From contig CAMHUC010000014.1 of assembly GCA_946188155.1 (NCBI GenBank), positions 1 to 64,000 of the forward strand: 64,000 nt of DNA, read 5' to 3'. A model generated the notes under the pieces. The model saw only the letters and a list, made by a program, of their open reading frames with translations, did no database searches and was not told the origin of the DNA. This document shows positions 33,231 through 41,274 of this stretch, one piece after another. The first letter of the stretch is position 1; each line of letters begins with the position of its first letter. This stretch comes from an uncultured bacterium. Lineage in GTDB: Bacteria > Bacteroidota > Bacteroidia > Bacteroidales > Bacteroidaceae. A program made the position numbers and the translations under genes.

Positions 33231-35660
33231 CTATCTTGTCGTGATGGCGACGGTGCCGGTCTTGAGGCCGTCGGACGATGCGGACAGGGTGAGGTCGGAG
33301 GGCGTGCGGCTGCTCTGGATGAGCACTTGGGCCAGGCCGTTGAAGGCCGGTATCTGGAATGCGCGGCAGTTGATGTCCTCCGGATGGTCTGCCCCGAGAT
33401 AGGCGGGGTCGCCGTTGCCGGCTCCGATGATGCGGGCATCACCGTCGAGACGGAAGGAGAGCGACGGGCAGGCATCGGGCACGATACGCCCCTTGGCATC
33501 CTGCACCTCGATGGTGACAACGGCAACGTCGCGCCCGTCGGCAGTGATGGTGCTGCGGTTGGCCTTCACCACCAGCTTTGAGGCGGGCTTCGTGGTCTCG
33601 ATGGTCTCGGTCATGACGCGCTTGCCGTTCTTGTAGCCCGTGGCAACCACCTTGCCCGGCTGGTAGATGGCTTTCCACTTCAGGTGGCCGCCTGGGGGCA
33701 TCGCCTGCCGGCCTAAGTGACGGCCGTTCACCGTCAGCTCCACCTCATCGCAGTTGCTGTAGGCCCAGAGCTCTACCTCCTCGCCCTCATGACCAGCCAG
33801 GTTCCAGTGGGGGAAGATGTGGAGCGTAGGCTCCTCCGTCCACCACGAGCGGAGATACCAGGCCTCGTCCTTCCAGAAGCCGCAGTAGTCGAGGATGCCG
33901 AACTCAGAGCCGGTGGCGGGGTAGGAGAGGGGATTAGGCTCGCCGCGATAGTCGAAGCCTGTCCAGAAGAACACGCCTGCCCCCCAGGGACGCTCGGCGT
34001 AGAACTGCCAGCCGCGCTCGATGACGTTCTCCACGTGGTGGTGGGTGGTGTCGCGGTTCATGCTCACCATGTGTCCGGGCTGCTCCTTGGAGTTGAAGTA
34101 CACGCCGCGCGTGCCGCAGCCGGTGGTCTCCTCCGTACCAACGATCTTCCACGAGGGGTTCCTCCGCTTGCGGTTGTCCACATCGTTTTGGTGGATATAG
34201 TTGAAGCCCACCACGTCGAGTCCTTTGATCATCTCGCCGCCGCCGGCATTGGCGATGGTGGAGTGGCGGGTGGGGTCGAGCAGACGGGTGTACTCCCGCA
34301 TGGCAGCGGCGATGCGCGTGCCCTGTACGGTGTTCTCCATGCCCCACTCCTCGTTGCCGTCGCTCCACAGGATGACGGAGGGGTGGTTGCGGTCGCGCTT
34401 GATCATGTTCTCCAGCAGACGGAGGTGCTCGGTGTTGATGCCGGAGAGGCGGTTCTCGTCGATGACGAGCATGCCCTCGCGGTCGCAGATGTCGAGCAGG
34501 GCCGGTGTCATCGGGTTGTGCGAGGAGCGGTAGGCGTTGCAGCCCAGCTCCTTCAGCCGCTGGATGCGCCAGAGCATCAGGGCCTCAGGAATAGCGGCTC
34601 CCACGCCCGCATGGTCCTGGTGGATGTTCACACCCTTCAGCTTCAGCGGCTTGCCATTGAGCAGGAAGCCCCGGTCGGCATCGAACGCCACCTCGCGGAG
34701 GCCCGTCGTGGTCTGATAGATATCCGTCACCTTGCCGTCCACGCGGATGGTGGTCTCCACCTTATATAGATAGGGGTCGTCGGTACTCCAGAGGTGTGGA
34801 TTGCTGAGTGTTGCCGTCTGCTGACAGCCGAGTGTCTGCTTGCCTTTCAGGCTGAGAGTGACGGGGGCCGTGCGGGCAACCTCCTGTCCGTTGGCATCCA
34901 ACAGCCGCTGCTCCACCTGACAGGACTGTGCCGTCAGGGTGTGGTTGTTGACCTCCGTCTCGATGTGGATGGTGGCCGAGGCGTATGGCTCCTTGAGGTC
35001 GGCATAGACGAAGGTGCCGAAGGGAGCCACGCTGACGGCAGCGGTCTTCACCAGCCAGGCATCGCGGTAGATGCCGGCGCCCTCGTAGAACCAGCCTTCC
35101 TCGAGGGTGGCGTCGGCACGCACGCAGATGAGGTTGTCGCCGCCGTAGTTCACGTATTCCGTCACGTCGTAAACCTGCGTGGCATAGCCGCTGGGCTCGG
35201 TGCCAAGCCAGAATCCGTTGAACCATACGTTAGCATTGCGGAATATGCCGTCGAACTGCAGGGCGATGTGCTTGCCGAGGTCGTCGGCAGGGATATTGAT
35301 GACCTTGCGGTACCAGCCCACGCTGGTCTCGGGATATTTGTAGCCCACGGTCTTGTAGCCATGCGAGTGGCTGGCCTCCCGGGCGTAGGGCAGTGTGGTG
35401 ACCCAGTCGTGGGGGATGCGCACCTGCTGCCAGGCGGCATCGTCGAACTTCACCGAGTATGGCCCTTCGTTGTGGATGGAGTTGGCCTTGGTCAGATAGT
35501 TAAAGTACTCCGTGCCGCAGCCGAAGTCCTTCTTCGGGTCGGCGGCATGGCCGAATGCGAACTTCCAGCCTTCGTCGAGGCGGATGATCTGCCTGACGCT
35601 CTGTGCCTGCGATGCAACTATAGCCATGCAGGCCAGCATTGTTAGGATGAGTTTCTTCAT
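33231..35660 (-). CDS. Glycoside hydrolase family 2 enzyme (beta-galactosidase-like)
   Basis: The 809-residue secreted or periplasmic enzyme has a signal peptide (1-20, ending ASQAQ), a sugar-binding jelly roll (GWYRKVINIP...FDGIFRNANVWFNG, about 115-150), an Ig-like domain, and a TIM barrel. Catalytic acid: Glu in WSDGNEEW (about 437-438). Nucleophile: Glu in GTEETTG (about 510-511). Two more beta domains follow, including DUF4982-like and invasin-like (TADGRDVAVVTIEVQDAKGRIVPD). Family members cut terminal beta-galactoside, glucuronide or mannoside. It converges on the cassette array and has its own promoter (complement of 35692-35699). Probably works with SusCD operon 1, which lacks its own enzyme. 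Confidence 0.9.
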   Translation of the reverse strand: MKKLILTMLACMAIVASQAQSVRQIIRLDEGWKFAFGHAADPKKDFGCGTEYFNYLTKANSIHNEGPYSVKFDDAAWQQVRIPHDWVTTLPYAREASHSHGYKTVGYKYPETSVGWYRKVINIPADDLGKHIALQFDGIFRNANVWFNGFWLGTEPSGYATQVYDVTEYVNYGGDNLICVRADATLEEGWFYEGAGIYRDAWLVKTAAVSVAPFGTFVYADLKEPYASATIHIETEVNNHTLTAQSCQVEQRLLDANGQEVARTAPVTLSLKGKQTLGCQQTATLSNPHLWSTDDPYLYKVETTIRVDGKVTDIYQTTTGLREVAFDADRGFLLNGKPLKLKGVNIHQDHAGVGAAIPEALMLWRIQRLKELGCNAYRSSHNPMTPALLDICDREGMLVIDENRLSGINTEHLRLLENMIKRDRNHPSVILWSDGNEEWGMENTVQGTRIAAAMREYTRLLDPTRHSTIANAGGGEMIKGLDVVGFNYIHQNDVDNRKRRNPSWKIVGTEETTGCGTRGVYFNSKEQPGHMVSMNRDTTHHHVENVIERGWQFYAERPWGAGVFFWTGFDYRGEPNPLSYPATGSEFGILDYCGFWKDEAWYLRSWWTEEPTLHIFPHWNLAGHEGEEVELWAYSNCDEVELTVNGRHLGRQAMPPGGHLKWKAIYQPGKVVATGYKNGKRVMTETIETTKPASKLVVKANRSTITADGRDVAVVTIEVQDAKGRIVPDACPSLSFRLDGDARIIGAGNGDPAYLGADHPEDINCRAFQIPAFNGLAQVLIQSSRTPSDLTLSASSDGLKTGTVAITTR

Positions 35661-35691
35661 TGTCTTGTGATAGTAGTGGTTATTGATGTTG

Positions 35692-35699
35692 CAAAGATA
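35692..35699 (-). promoter_or_regulatory. -7 box for the GH2 gene
   Basis: Minus-strand TATCTTTG 31 bases before the GH2 start. Confidence 0.65.
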
Positions 35700-35817
35700 G
35701 TCTATTTATTTGAATCCTGCAACAGATTGTCGGAATAGTATGCGCATTGGCAATATTTGTATCATGCTGACAGGGAAAATAAGTTCAGAATTATTTTGTA
35801 CTTTGCTCACTTAATTG

Positions 35818-35825
35818 TACCTTTG
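35818..35825 (+). promoter_or_regulatory. -7 box for the five-gene membrane/haem-lipoprotein operon
   Basis: TACCTTTG 8 bases before the ATG at 35834; the leader is almost absent. The promoter is divergent from that of GH2. Confidence 0.6.
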
Positions 35826-35833
35826 CACCGCTA

Positions 35834-37333
35834 ATGACTAAGATGATGGAGAAATACCTGGACATGATGGTGTCGGTGCTGCTGGGCATCGGCATATTCC
35901 TGTTCTGGTATCTGGCCTATCCCCATGCACTGTCGTATCACGAGCAGTATCAGCTCTTCCTCTGGTCTTCCGACTACTTCTGGCAGCGGCTGAGCTTGCC
36001 GGGGGGCCTGGCCGACTGGCTTGGGGAGTTTATTGTGCAGTTCTACTATGTGGAGTGTCTGGGCGCGCTGCTGCTGGCCCTGCTCTTCGTGGCGCTGCAG
36101 CGGCTGACGGAGGAGGTCGCAGGAGCATTGGGGCGCCTCCGCACCCCCGCGCCCACGATCATCTCCCTGCTACTCGTGGCCCTGCTCTGGTGGATGATGG
36201 GCGATGTCAATCTGTTGCTGTCGTGGCCGGTGGCCGTCGTGCTGGCATTGGCGCTATGCCTTATCCGAATGCCTAAGCGGGTGTCGCTGGCCGATGCGGT
36301 CATCGTGCCCGTCGCCTACTGGCTGATAGGGCCGGCGGTGTGGATCTACGTGATAGTGCGCTCCCTGCAATGGGGGTGGCGACACCTGTGGACGGCCGGA
36401 TGGCTGGTGGCGGTGCAGATAGCGGCCTACGCCTGGCTCTTGCCGCAGTGGCAGCTGGAGCGGGTGATGACGGGGCTGACCTACTATCGCATCCCCCTGC
36501 ACTATCCGCACCTGAAGGGCTACGACCAGGATATGTATGAACTCATCCGGCTGGACTATCTCGTGAGGCACGAGCGGTGGGACGACATCGTGAAGCGTGC
36601 CCGGGAGTATCAGGTGCGCACGCCCTTCTGGTCGAACTGTGTCAACCTGGCCCTGGCGGAGAAGCGGCTGCTGGCCGACCGTATGTTCGACTTCTATCAG
36701 AGCGGTGAGGATGCCCTTATCATGCCCCGTGTCCGCGACCTCACCTCGATGCTGCCCACGGCCGAGGCCTTCTGGCGCTTAGGGATGGTGAACTCCGCCC
36801 AGCGCTATATGTTCGACACCCAGGAGTCGATACTCACGGGGCGTAAGAGCGGACGCTGCACGAGGCGCATCGCCGAATGCATGATAGTCAACGGCCACTA
36901 CGCGACGGCCGCCAAGCAGATTGACCTGCTGAAGAAGACCCTCTTCTACCGCAGTTGGGCCAAGGAGGCCAAGGCGATGCTCGGTGATGAGAACAAGATT
37001 AACGCTCATCCAGTCTATGGCAAGTTGCGCAAACTGAGATACAAAGAGAATTTCCTCTATAGCTACGAGGAGATAGACAAGATGCTGGGGCTGCTCTTCA
37101 TGAACAACCCCGAGAACAAGATGGCCCTCGACTACTTCATGGGCCAGATGCTGCTGAAGGGCAACATACAGGGCTTCCAACAGTATATGAGCTGGGTGCA
37201 GCAGTACGGCGGCTACCGGCAGATGCCCCTGGGCTACCAGGATGCCATGCGCTGCATTCAGGCCCGGGGCAATGTGCCCGGGTCGGCATACGGTGCATAC
37301 GTGAAACGAATGGTGGAAAGGAGGAGCGAATGA
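35834..37333 (+). CDS. DUF6057-like polytopic membrane protein (module copy 2)
   Basis: The 499-residue protein shares with its paralogues the N-terminal helix, then YPHALSYHEQYQLFLWSSDYFW..LPGGLADWLGEFIVQFYY. About seven membrane helices lie in the first 220 residues. The C-terminal 280 residues are helical and TPR-like (YQVRTPFWSNCVNLALAEKRLLADRMFDFYQSGEDAL; ARRIAECMIVNGHYATAAKQIDLLKKTLFYRSWAKEA-like; in parts). It is the first gene of the five-gene operon and overlaps the next gene by 4 bases. It lacks the inverted repeat and the Pro-rich insert of copy 1. Function unknown. Confidence 0.78.
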   Translation: MTKMMEKYLDMMVSVLLGIGIFLFWYLAYPHALSYHEQYQLFLWSSDYFWQRLSLPGGLADWLGEFIVQFYYVECLGALLLALLFVALQRLTEEVAGALGRLRTPAPTIISLLLVALLWWMMGDVNLLLSWPVAVVLALALCLIRMPKRVSLADAVIVPVAYWLIGPAVWIYVIVRSLQWGWRHLWTAGWLVAVQIAAYAWLLPQWQLERVMTGLTYYRIPLHYPHLKGYDQDMYELIRLDYLVRHERWDDIVKRAREYQVRTPFWSNCVNLALAEKRLLADRMFDFYQSGEDALIMPRVRDLTSMLPTAEAFWRLGMVNSAQRYMFDTQESILTGRKSGRCTRRIAECMIVNGHYATAAKQIDLLKKTLFYRSWAKEAKAMLGDENKINAHPVYGKLRKLRYKENFLYSYEEIDKMLGLLFMNNPENKMALDYFMGQMLLKGNIQGFQQYMSWVQQYGGYRQMPLGYQDAMRCIQARGNVPGSAYGAYVKRMVERRSE

Positions 37334-38844
37334 AGAGGTTGTTACTAGGCTTACTAGGCGCACTAGATTCACTAGGTTCACTAGGCTCACTAGGATTACT
37401 AGGTTCACTAGGATTACTAGTCTTACTAGGATGCACTGCTCATCCGCAGAATCCCTCGAAGGCCGACCGGCTGCCCGACATCTACCCCGACTACATCGGC
37501 GTGACCATCCCCGCAGGCATCGCCCCGCTGAACTTCAACCTCGCCGACGAGTCCATCGACCGCATGGACGTGGTGGTGAGAGGCTCGAAGGGTGGCGAGC
37601 TGCACGCCAACGGCGAGTGGGCCGACTTCGACATCGACGAGTGGCACGAGCTGACCCGCCAGAACCGTGGCGGCGAGCTCTCCGTGACCGTCTGCGCCGA
37701 GAAGGATGGCGCGTGGACACAATATAAGGCCTTCAAGATATACGTCAGCAATGCCCCGCTGGACGACTGGGGGCTGACCTACCGCCGCATCAAGCCTGGC
37801 TACGAGGTGGGCGGCGACATCGGCATCTACCAGCGCGACATCCACACCTTCAGCGAGTACGCCATCCTGACCGAGGATGCCGTGCCCGGGCGCTGCTTCA
37901 ACTGCCACACGGCCAACCGCACCAACCCCGGCCGCCTGACGCTGCAGATGCGCGGCGAGGGCGGTGGTACGATGATACAGCGCGACGGGCGGCAGACGTG
38001 GGTGGAGACCAAGACCGACTCCACCCGCGCCGCAGGCTCCTACAGCTACTGGCACCCGCAGGGCGACTACGTGGCCCTGGCCGTGAACAACGTGCATCAG
38101 GCATTCTTCACCGGAACGGGCCAGCGCATCGAGGTTTACCACTCGTTCAGCAACGTCGAGGTGCTCGACACCCGTTCGAACGAGCTCATCCTCTCGCCCC
38201 TGCTGCAGACCGACGACCTGGAGATATTCCCAGCCTTCTCCCACGACGGGCGATACATCTACTATAGCACCTCGAAGCCCTGCCGCGTGCCGGCGGAGTA
38301 TGAGCGGGTGAAGTGCTCGCTCTGCCGCATCGCCTTCGATGCCACGGCGGGACGCTTCGGCCAGACGGTGGACACGCTGCTCAACGGCCCGCAGGCCGAC
38401 CGCAGCTACACCCTGGCCCGCCCCAGCTACGACGGCCGCTGGCTGATGTACTGCGTATCGAGCCGGGGCAACTTCCCCGTGAGCCAGAACGATGCCGACC
38501 TGTGGCTGATGGACCTCAAGACGGGTGACACCCGGGCCCTGACCGAGGTGAACAGTCAGCAGAGTGACAGCTACCACAACTGGAGCGAGAACTCCCGCTG
38601 GTTCGTGTTCAGCTCCAAACGCGAGGACGGCATGTACACCAAGCTCTACCTGGCCACCATCGACAGCCGGGGCCGCGTGTCGAAGCCCTTCCTGTTGCCC
38701 CAGCGCCATCCCCGCAAGTACTACCGGGAGCTGATGGACGCCTACAACTGTCCGGACTTCACCAAGACCCGCGTGGAACTGGATGCCCACGAGGCCTACA
38801 GACAAGTATTCGAGAACAAGCGAGAACAAGTAAAGATAAGATAA
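37330..38844 (+). CDS. PD40 beta-propeller lipoprotein with a CxxCH haem motif (module copy 2)
   Basis: The 504-residue protein has an extraordinary signal peptide: after MKRL come ten three-residue units (LLG, LLG, ALD, SLG, SLG, SLG, LLG, SLG, LLV, LLG) followed by the lipobox Cys at 35. Each unit is one 9-base repeat. The mature part repeats the family pattern: IYPDYIGVTIPAGIAPLNF, haem motif CFNCH (189-193), then propeller blades (FSHDGRYIYYST, PSYDGRWLMYCVSSRG, SENSRWFVFSSKREDGMYT). It overlaps the membrane-protein gene by 4 bases. Export to the outer membrane as a c-type haem lipoprotein is inferred. Confidence 0.8.
   Translation: MKRLLLGLLGALDSLGSLGSLGLLGSLGLLVLLGCTAHPQNPSKADRLPDIYPDYIGVTIPAGIAPLNFNLADESIDRMDVVVRGSKGGELHANGEWADFDIDEWHELTRQNRGGELSVTVCAEKDGAWTQYKAFKIYVSNAPLDDWGLTYRRIKPGYEVGGDIGIYQRDIHTFSEYAILTEDAVPGRCFNCHTANRTNPGRLTLQMRGEGGGTMIQRDGRQTWVETKTDSTRAAGSYSYWHPQGDYVALAVNNVHQAFFTGTGQRIEVYHSFSNVEVLDTRSNELILSPLLQTDDLEIFPAFSHDGRYIYYSTSKPCRVPAEYERVKCSLCRIAFDATAGRFGQTVDTLLNGPQADRSYTLARPSYDGRWLMYCVSSRGNFPVSQNDADLWLMDLKTGDTRALTEVNSQQSDSYHNWSENSRWFVFSSKREDGMYTKLYLATIDSRGRVSKPFLLPQRHPRKYYRELMDAYNCPDFTKTRVELDAHEAYRQVFENKREQVKIR
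37342..37431 (+). repeat. Ten tandem 9-bp units encoding a lipoprotein signal peptide
   Basis: Units of the form (T/G)(T/C)ACTAGG(N) run without interruption for 90 bases. Nine-base periodicity means gain or loss of units lengthens or shortens the hydrophobic core by three residues without a frameshift. Confidence 0.95.
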
Positions 38845-38847
38845 GCA

Positions 38848-39510
38848 ATGAAGAAGATTCTATTATGTATGACGGCAGTGCTGGCCTTGACAGCACTCCA
38901 CAGCTGCCAGCAGCAGAGCGACGGCCGATGCCGCATCGAGGGCACGGTCAATGGCGAGCAGTACGAGGGCAAGCGTATCTTCCTGGTGCCCTTCAGTGGC
39001 CCGGCGACGGCAGAGACCGTCGACTCGATGGAGATCACCGACGGCAAGTTCCACTTCGAGCCCGACTCGATGCAGATGTACAAGATACTGCTCGACTACC
39101 ACTACCGCTTCGGGCTGCAGCCGCTGATCGTGGTCGGCGAGCCGGGGGTGGTGCGGGTGAGCATCGACACCATCAGCCACGCCGTGGGCACGCCCCAGAA
39201 CGACTCGCTCGAGCAGTGGAAGCTTCGCACGGAGCAGCACAACCACCGCCTGAGCCTGATGCGCAAGACCATCGCCGAGCTGGGCAGGAGCGGCGACACC
39301 GCCCAGGCCAGCCGCCTGAAGCAGCGGGCCGACAGCTTCCACCTGGCATATAAGCACTACACCCGGGCGATGGCCAAGAGGATGGAGGGCCAGGTGCTGG
39401 GCGACTTCCTCAAGGGCCTCTTCCCGCTGACCTATAAGCGGAAGTACCCCGACGGGCGCGTGGTCACCATCAATGCCGACACGAACGAGGAAGTGAAGAG
39501 TGAAGAATGA
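38848..39510 (+). CDS. DUF4369-type lipoprotein
   Basis: The 220-residue protein has a lipoprotein signal (LTALHSCQQQ, Cys at 20) and an N-terminal DUF4369-like beta domain (RIEGTVNGEQYEGKRIFLVPF...ETVDSMEITDGKFHFE), the part that precedes thioredoxin domains in many Bacteroidota proteins. No thioredoxin domain or CxxC follows; the rest is helical. Its last residues (EEVKSEE) are encoded by a GTGAAGA-type short repeat that runs into the next start codon. It sits between the two modules of the operon, 3 bases after the lipoprotein and overlapping the next membrane gene by 4. Confidence 0.72.
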   Translation: MKKILLCMTAVLALTALHSCQQQSDGRCRIEGTVNGEQYEGKRIFLVPFSGPATAETVDSMEITDGKFHFEPDSMQMYKILLDYHYRFGLQPLIVVGEPGVVRVSIDTISHAVGTPQNDSLEQWKLRTEQHNHRLSLMRKTIAELGRSGDTAQASRLKQRADSFHLAYKHYTRAMAKRMEGQVLGDFLKGLFPLTYKRKYPDGRVVTINADTNEEVKSEE

Positions 39511-41246
39511 AGAATTTCTTGCGTCCCGATGGTAGCAAGCGACCAGGCGTCGAGCGGCTACCGCTACATAAGTACGCCCCGTGGGCGGCGACGCTCTGCC
39601 TGGGCCTGGCCGTGTTCCTCTTCTGGAGGCTGCGCTACCCCTTCGCGCTCGTCTATCAGGAGCAGCTGCAGATGTTCCTCTTCGACGACGACTACCTCCT
39701 CAGCCGCCTCTCGGAGCCGGGAGGGCTGGCGCGTTACGTCGCCGAGTTCCTCGTGCAGTTCTACAATGGCGTCGCCATCGGGGCCGCCATCCTCGCCGTG
39801 CTCTTCATGCTCGTGCAGCGGCTCACGTGGCGGCTGATGCGCTCGGAGAGCCACTATGCGTGGAGCTTCGTGCCCGCCCTGCTGCTGTGGTATGCCATGG
39901 GCGACGAGAGTCTGCTGCTCACCTACGTCGTGGCCCTGGTGCTGACGCTGCTGGCGACGTGGCTGCTGGCCCGCTGGTTCTGGGCGTGGGGCTACACGCC
40001 GAGGGTGCTCGGCCTGAAGCTGCTGGTGATGCTCGCGGTGGTGCCGCTGATGTACTGGCTCGTGGGGCCGATGGTGCTGCTGCTGGCGGCCTTCTTGATG
40101 CCCATATCCGTTGTCTACGCCTTAGGGCTGATGCTGCTGAGCGCCTACTGGCTGCCCTATCCGATGTCGAGGGTGATGATTGGCATCGGCTACTACCGCA
40201 TCCCCGACGTGCTCACGCTGATGACGGTGCTCATCCCCGTCGTCGTGTTCCTCATCGGCAACATCATCCACCTGCTGCCACGGGCGGGTCGCAAGGCCAC
40301 CGTGGCCGAGGCCATTGCCGCAGTGGCGGCCGCCGTGCTGCTGGTGCCCCTGGGCTACGAGGCGAAGAAGTACGAGCTGATGGAGTACGACTACCTGGTG
40401 CGCGTGAAGGACTGGCAGGCCATCATCGCCAAGGCCGAGCGGCAGACGCCCGACCTGCCGATGAGCGTCTCGGCCACCAACCTGGCCCTGGCGATGACCA
40501 ACCAGCTGGGCGACCGCGCCTTCGACTTCTACCAGCGGGGCTCGGAGGGCCTGCTGCCGGGCTTCGAGCGCAACTTCGCCACCACGCAGCTCACCGGCGA
40601 GATATACTTCCACCTCGGACTCGTCAACACCGCCCAGCGGCTGGCCTTCGAGGCCATGGAGGCCATACCCAATTATAATAAGAGCGCCCGCGTGGTGAAG
40701 CGCCTGGCCGAGACCAACCTCATCAACGGCCAGTACGACGTGGCGCGCAAGTATCTCGCCATGCTCCAGAAGACCATCTTCTACCGCCCCTGGGCCGAGC
40801 GCACCCTGGCGATGCTCGGCGACGAGGCGGCCATCGACCGCCACCCCCTCTACGGCACGCTGCGCCGCTACCGCCTGCAGGACGACTTCCTCTTCAGCGA
40901 GCAGGAGATCGACAAGATCTGCGGCCAGCTGCTGGCCCACTGCCAGCAGAACCGGATGGCAGCGCAGTATCTCGTGATGGCCCCGCTGATGGACCGCGAC
41001 ATAGCCCGCTTCATGCAGTACGCCCAGTACGTGCAGACCACCACCGGCTACAACCCCCGCCACTGCCAGGAGGCCGAGGCCTTCGCCTTCATGCAGCAGC
41101 GCCAGCAACCACCGCAGGGCCTCATCAGCCAGTACATCCTGCAGCAGATGAACGACTTCGCCCGCATCTACGCCGCCGGCCGACAGTCGCCCGAGCTGCA
41201 GCGGTTCCGCAACACGGCATGGTATTATTTAGTGAATAGTGAATAG
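39507..41246 (+). CDS. DUF6057-like polytopic membrane protein (module copy 3)
   Basis: The longest copy, 579 residues. The shared motif reads YPFALVYQEQLQMFLFDDDYLLSRLSEPGGLARYVAEFLVQFYN (quoted from the genome in pieces: YQEQLQMFLF, PGGLARYVAEF). It has about nine hydrophobic helices up to residue 285, two more than the other copies, then the helical TPR-like part (DRAFDFYQRGSEGLLPGFERNFATTQLTGEIYFHLGLVNTAQR; partial). Same operon as copies of the lipoprotein on both sides. The stop is followed by a GTGAATA-type short repeat. Function unknown. Confidence 0.77.
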   Translation: MKNFLRPDGSKRPGVERLPLHKYAPWAATLCLGLAVFLFWRLRYPFALVYQEQLQMFLFDDDYLLSRLSEPGGLARYVAEFLVQFYNGVAIGAAILAVLFMLVQRLTWRLMRSESHYAWSFVPALLLWYAMGDESLLLTYVVALVLTLLATWLLARWFWAWGYTPRVLGLKLLVMLAVVPLMYWLVGPMVLLLAAFLMPISVVYALGLMLLSAYWLPYPMSRVMIGIGYYRIPDVLTLMTVLIPVVVFLIGNIIHLLPRAGRKATVAEAIAAVAAAVLLVPLGYEAKKYELMEYDYLVRVKDWQAIIAKAERQTPDLPMSVSATNLALAMTNQLGDRAFDFYQRGSEGLLPGFERNFATTQLTGEIYFHLGLVNTAQRLAFEAMEAIPNYNKSARVVKRLAETNLINGQYDVARKYLAMLQKTIFYRPWAERTLAMLGDEAAIDRHPLYGTLRRYRLQDDFLFSEQEIDKICGQLLAHCQQNRMAAQYLVMAPLMDRDIARFMQYAQYVQTTTGYNPRHCQEAEAFAFMQQRQQPPQGLISQYILQQMNDFARIYAAGRQSPELQRFRNTAWYYLVNSE

Positions 41247-41260
41247 TGAAAAGTGAATAG
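41232..41260 (+). repeat. GTGAATA-type repeat after the third membrane gene
   Basis: Four units GTGAATA / GTGAAAA cover the end of the membrane gene and the spacer. The reverse complement of the same sequence recurs at 41329-41360, so the transcript can form a hairpin that contains the next start codon. Confidence 0.8.
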
Positions 41261-41274
41261 TTTGCTACCGCGAT

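Noticed and set aside
37342..37431. CRISPR-like array
   Set aside because: The 9-base units are contiguous with no spacers, and they are translated as a signal peptide.
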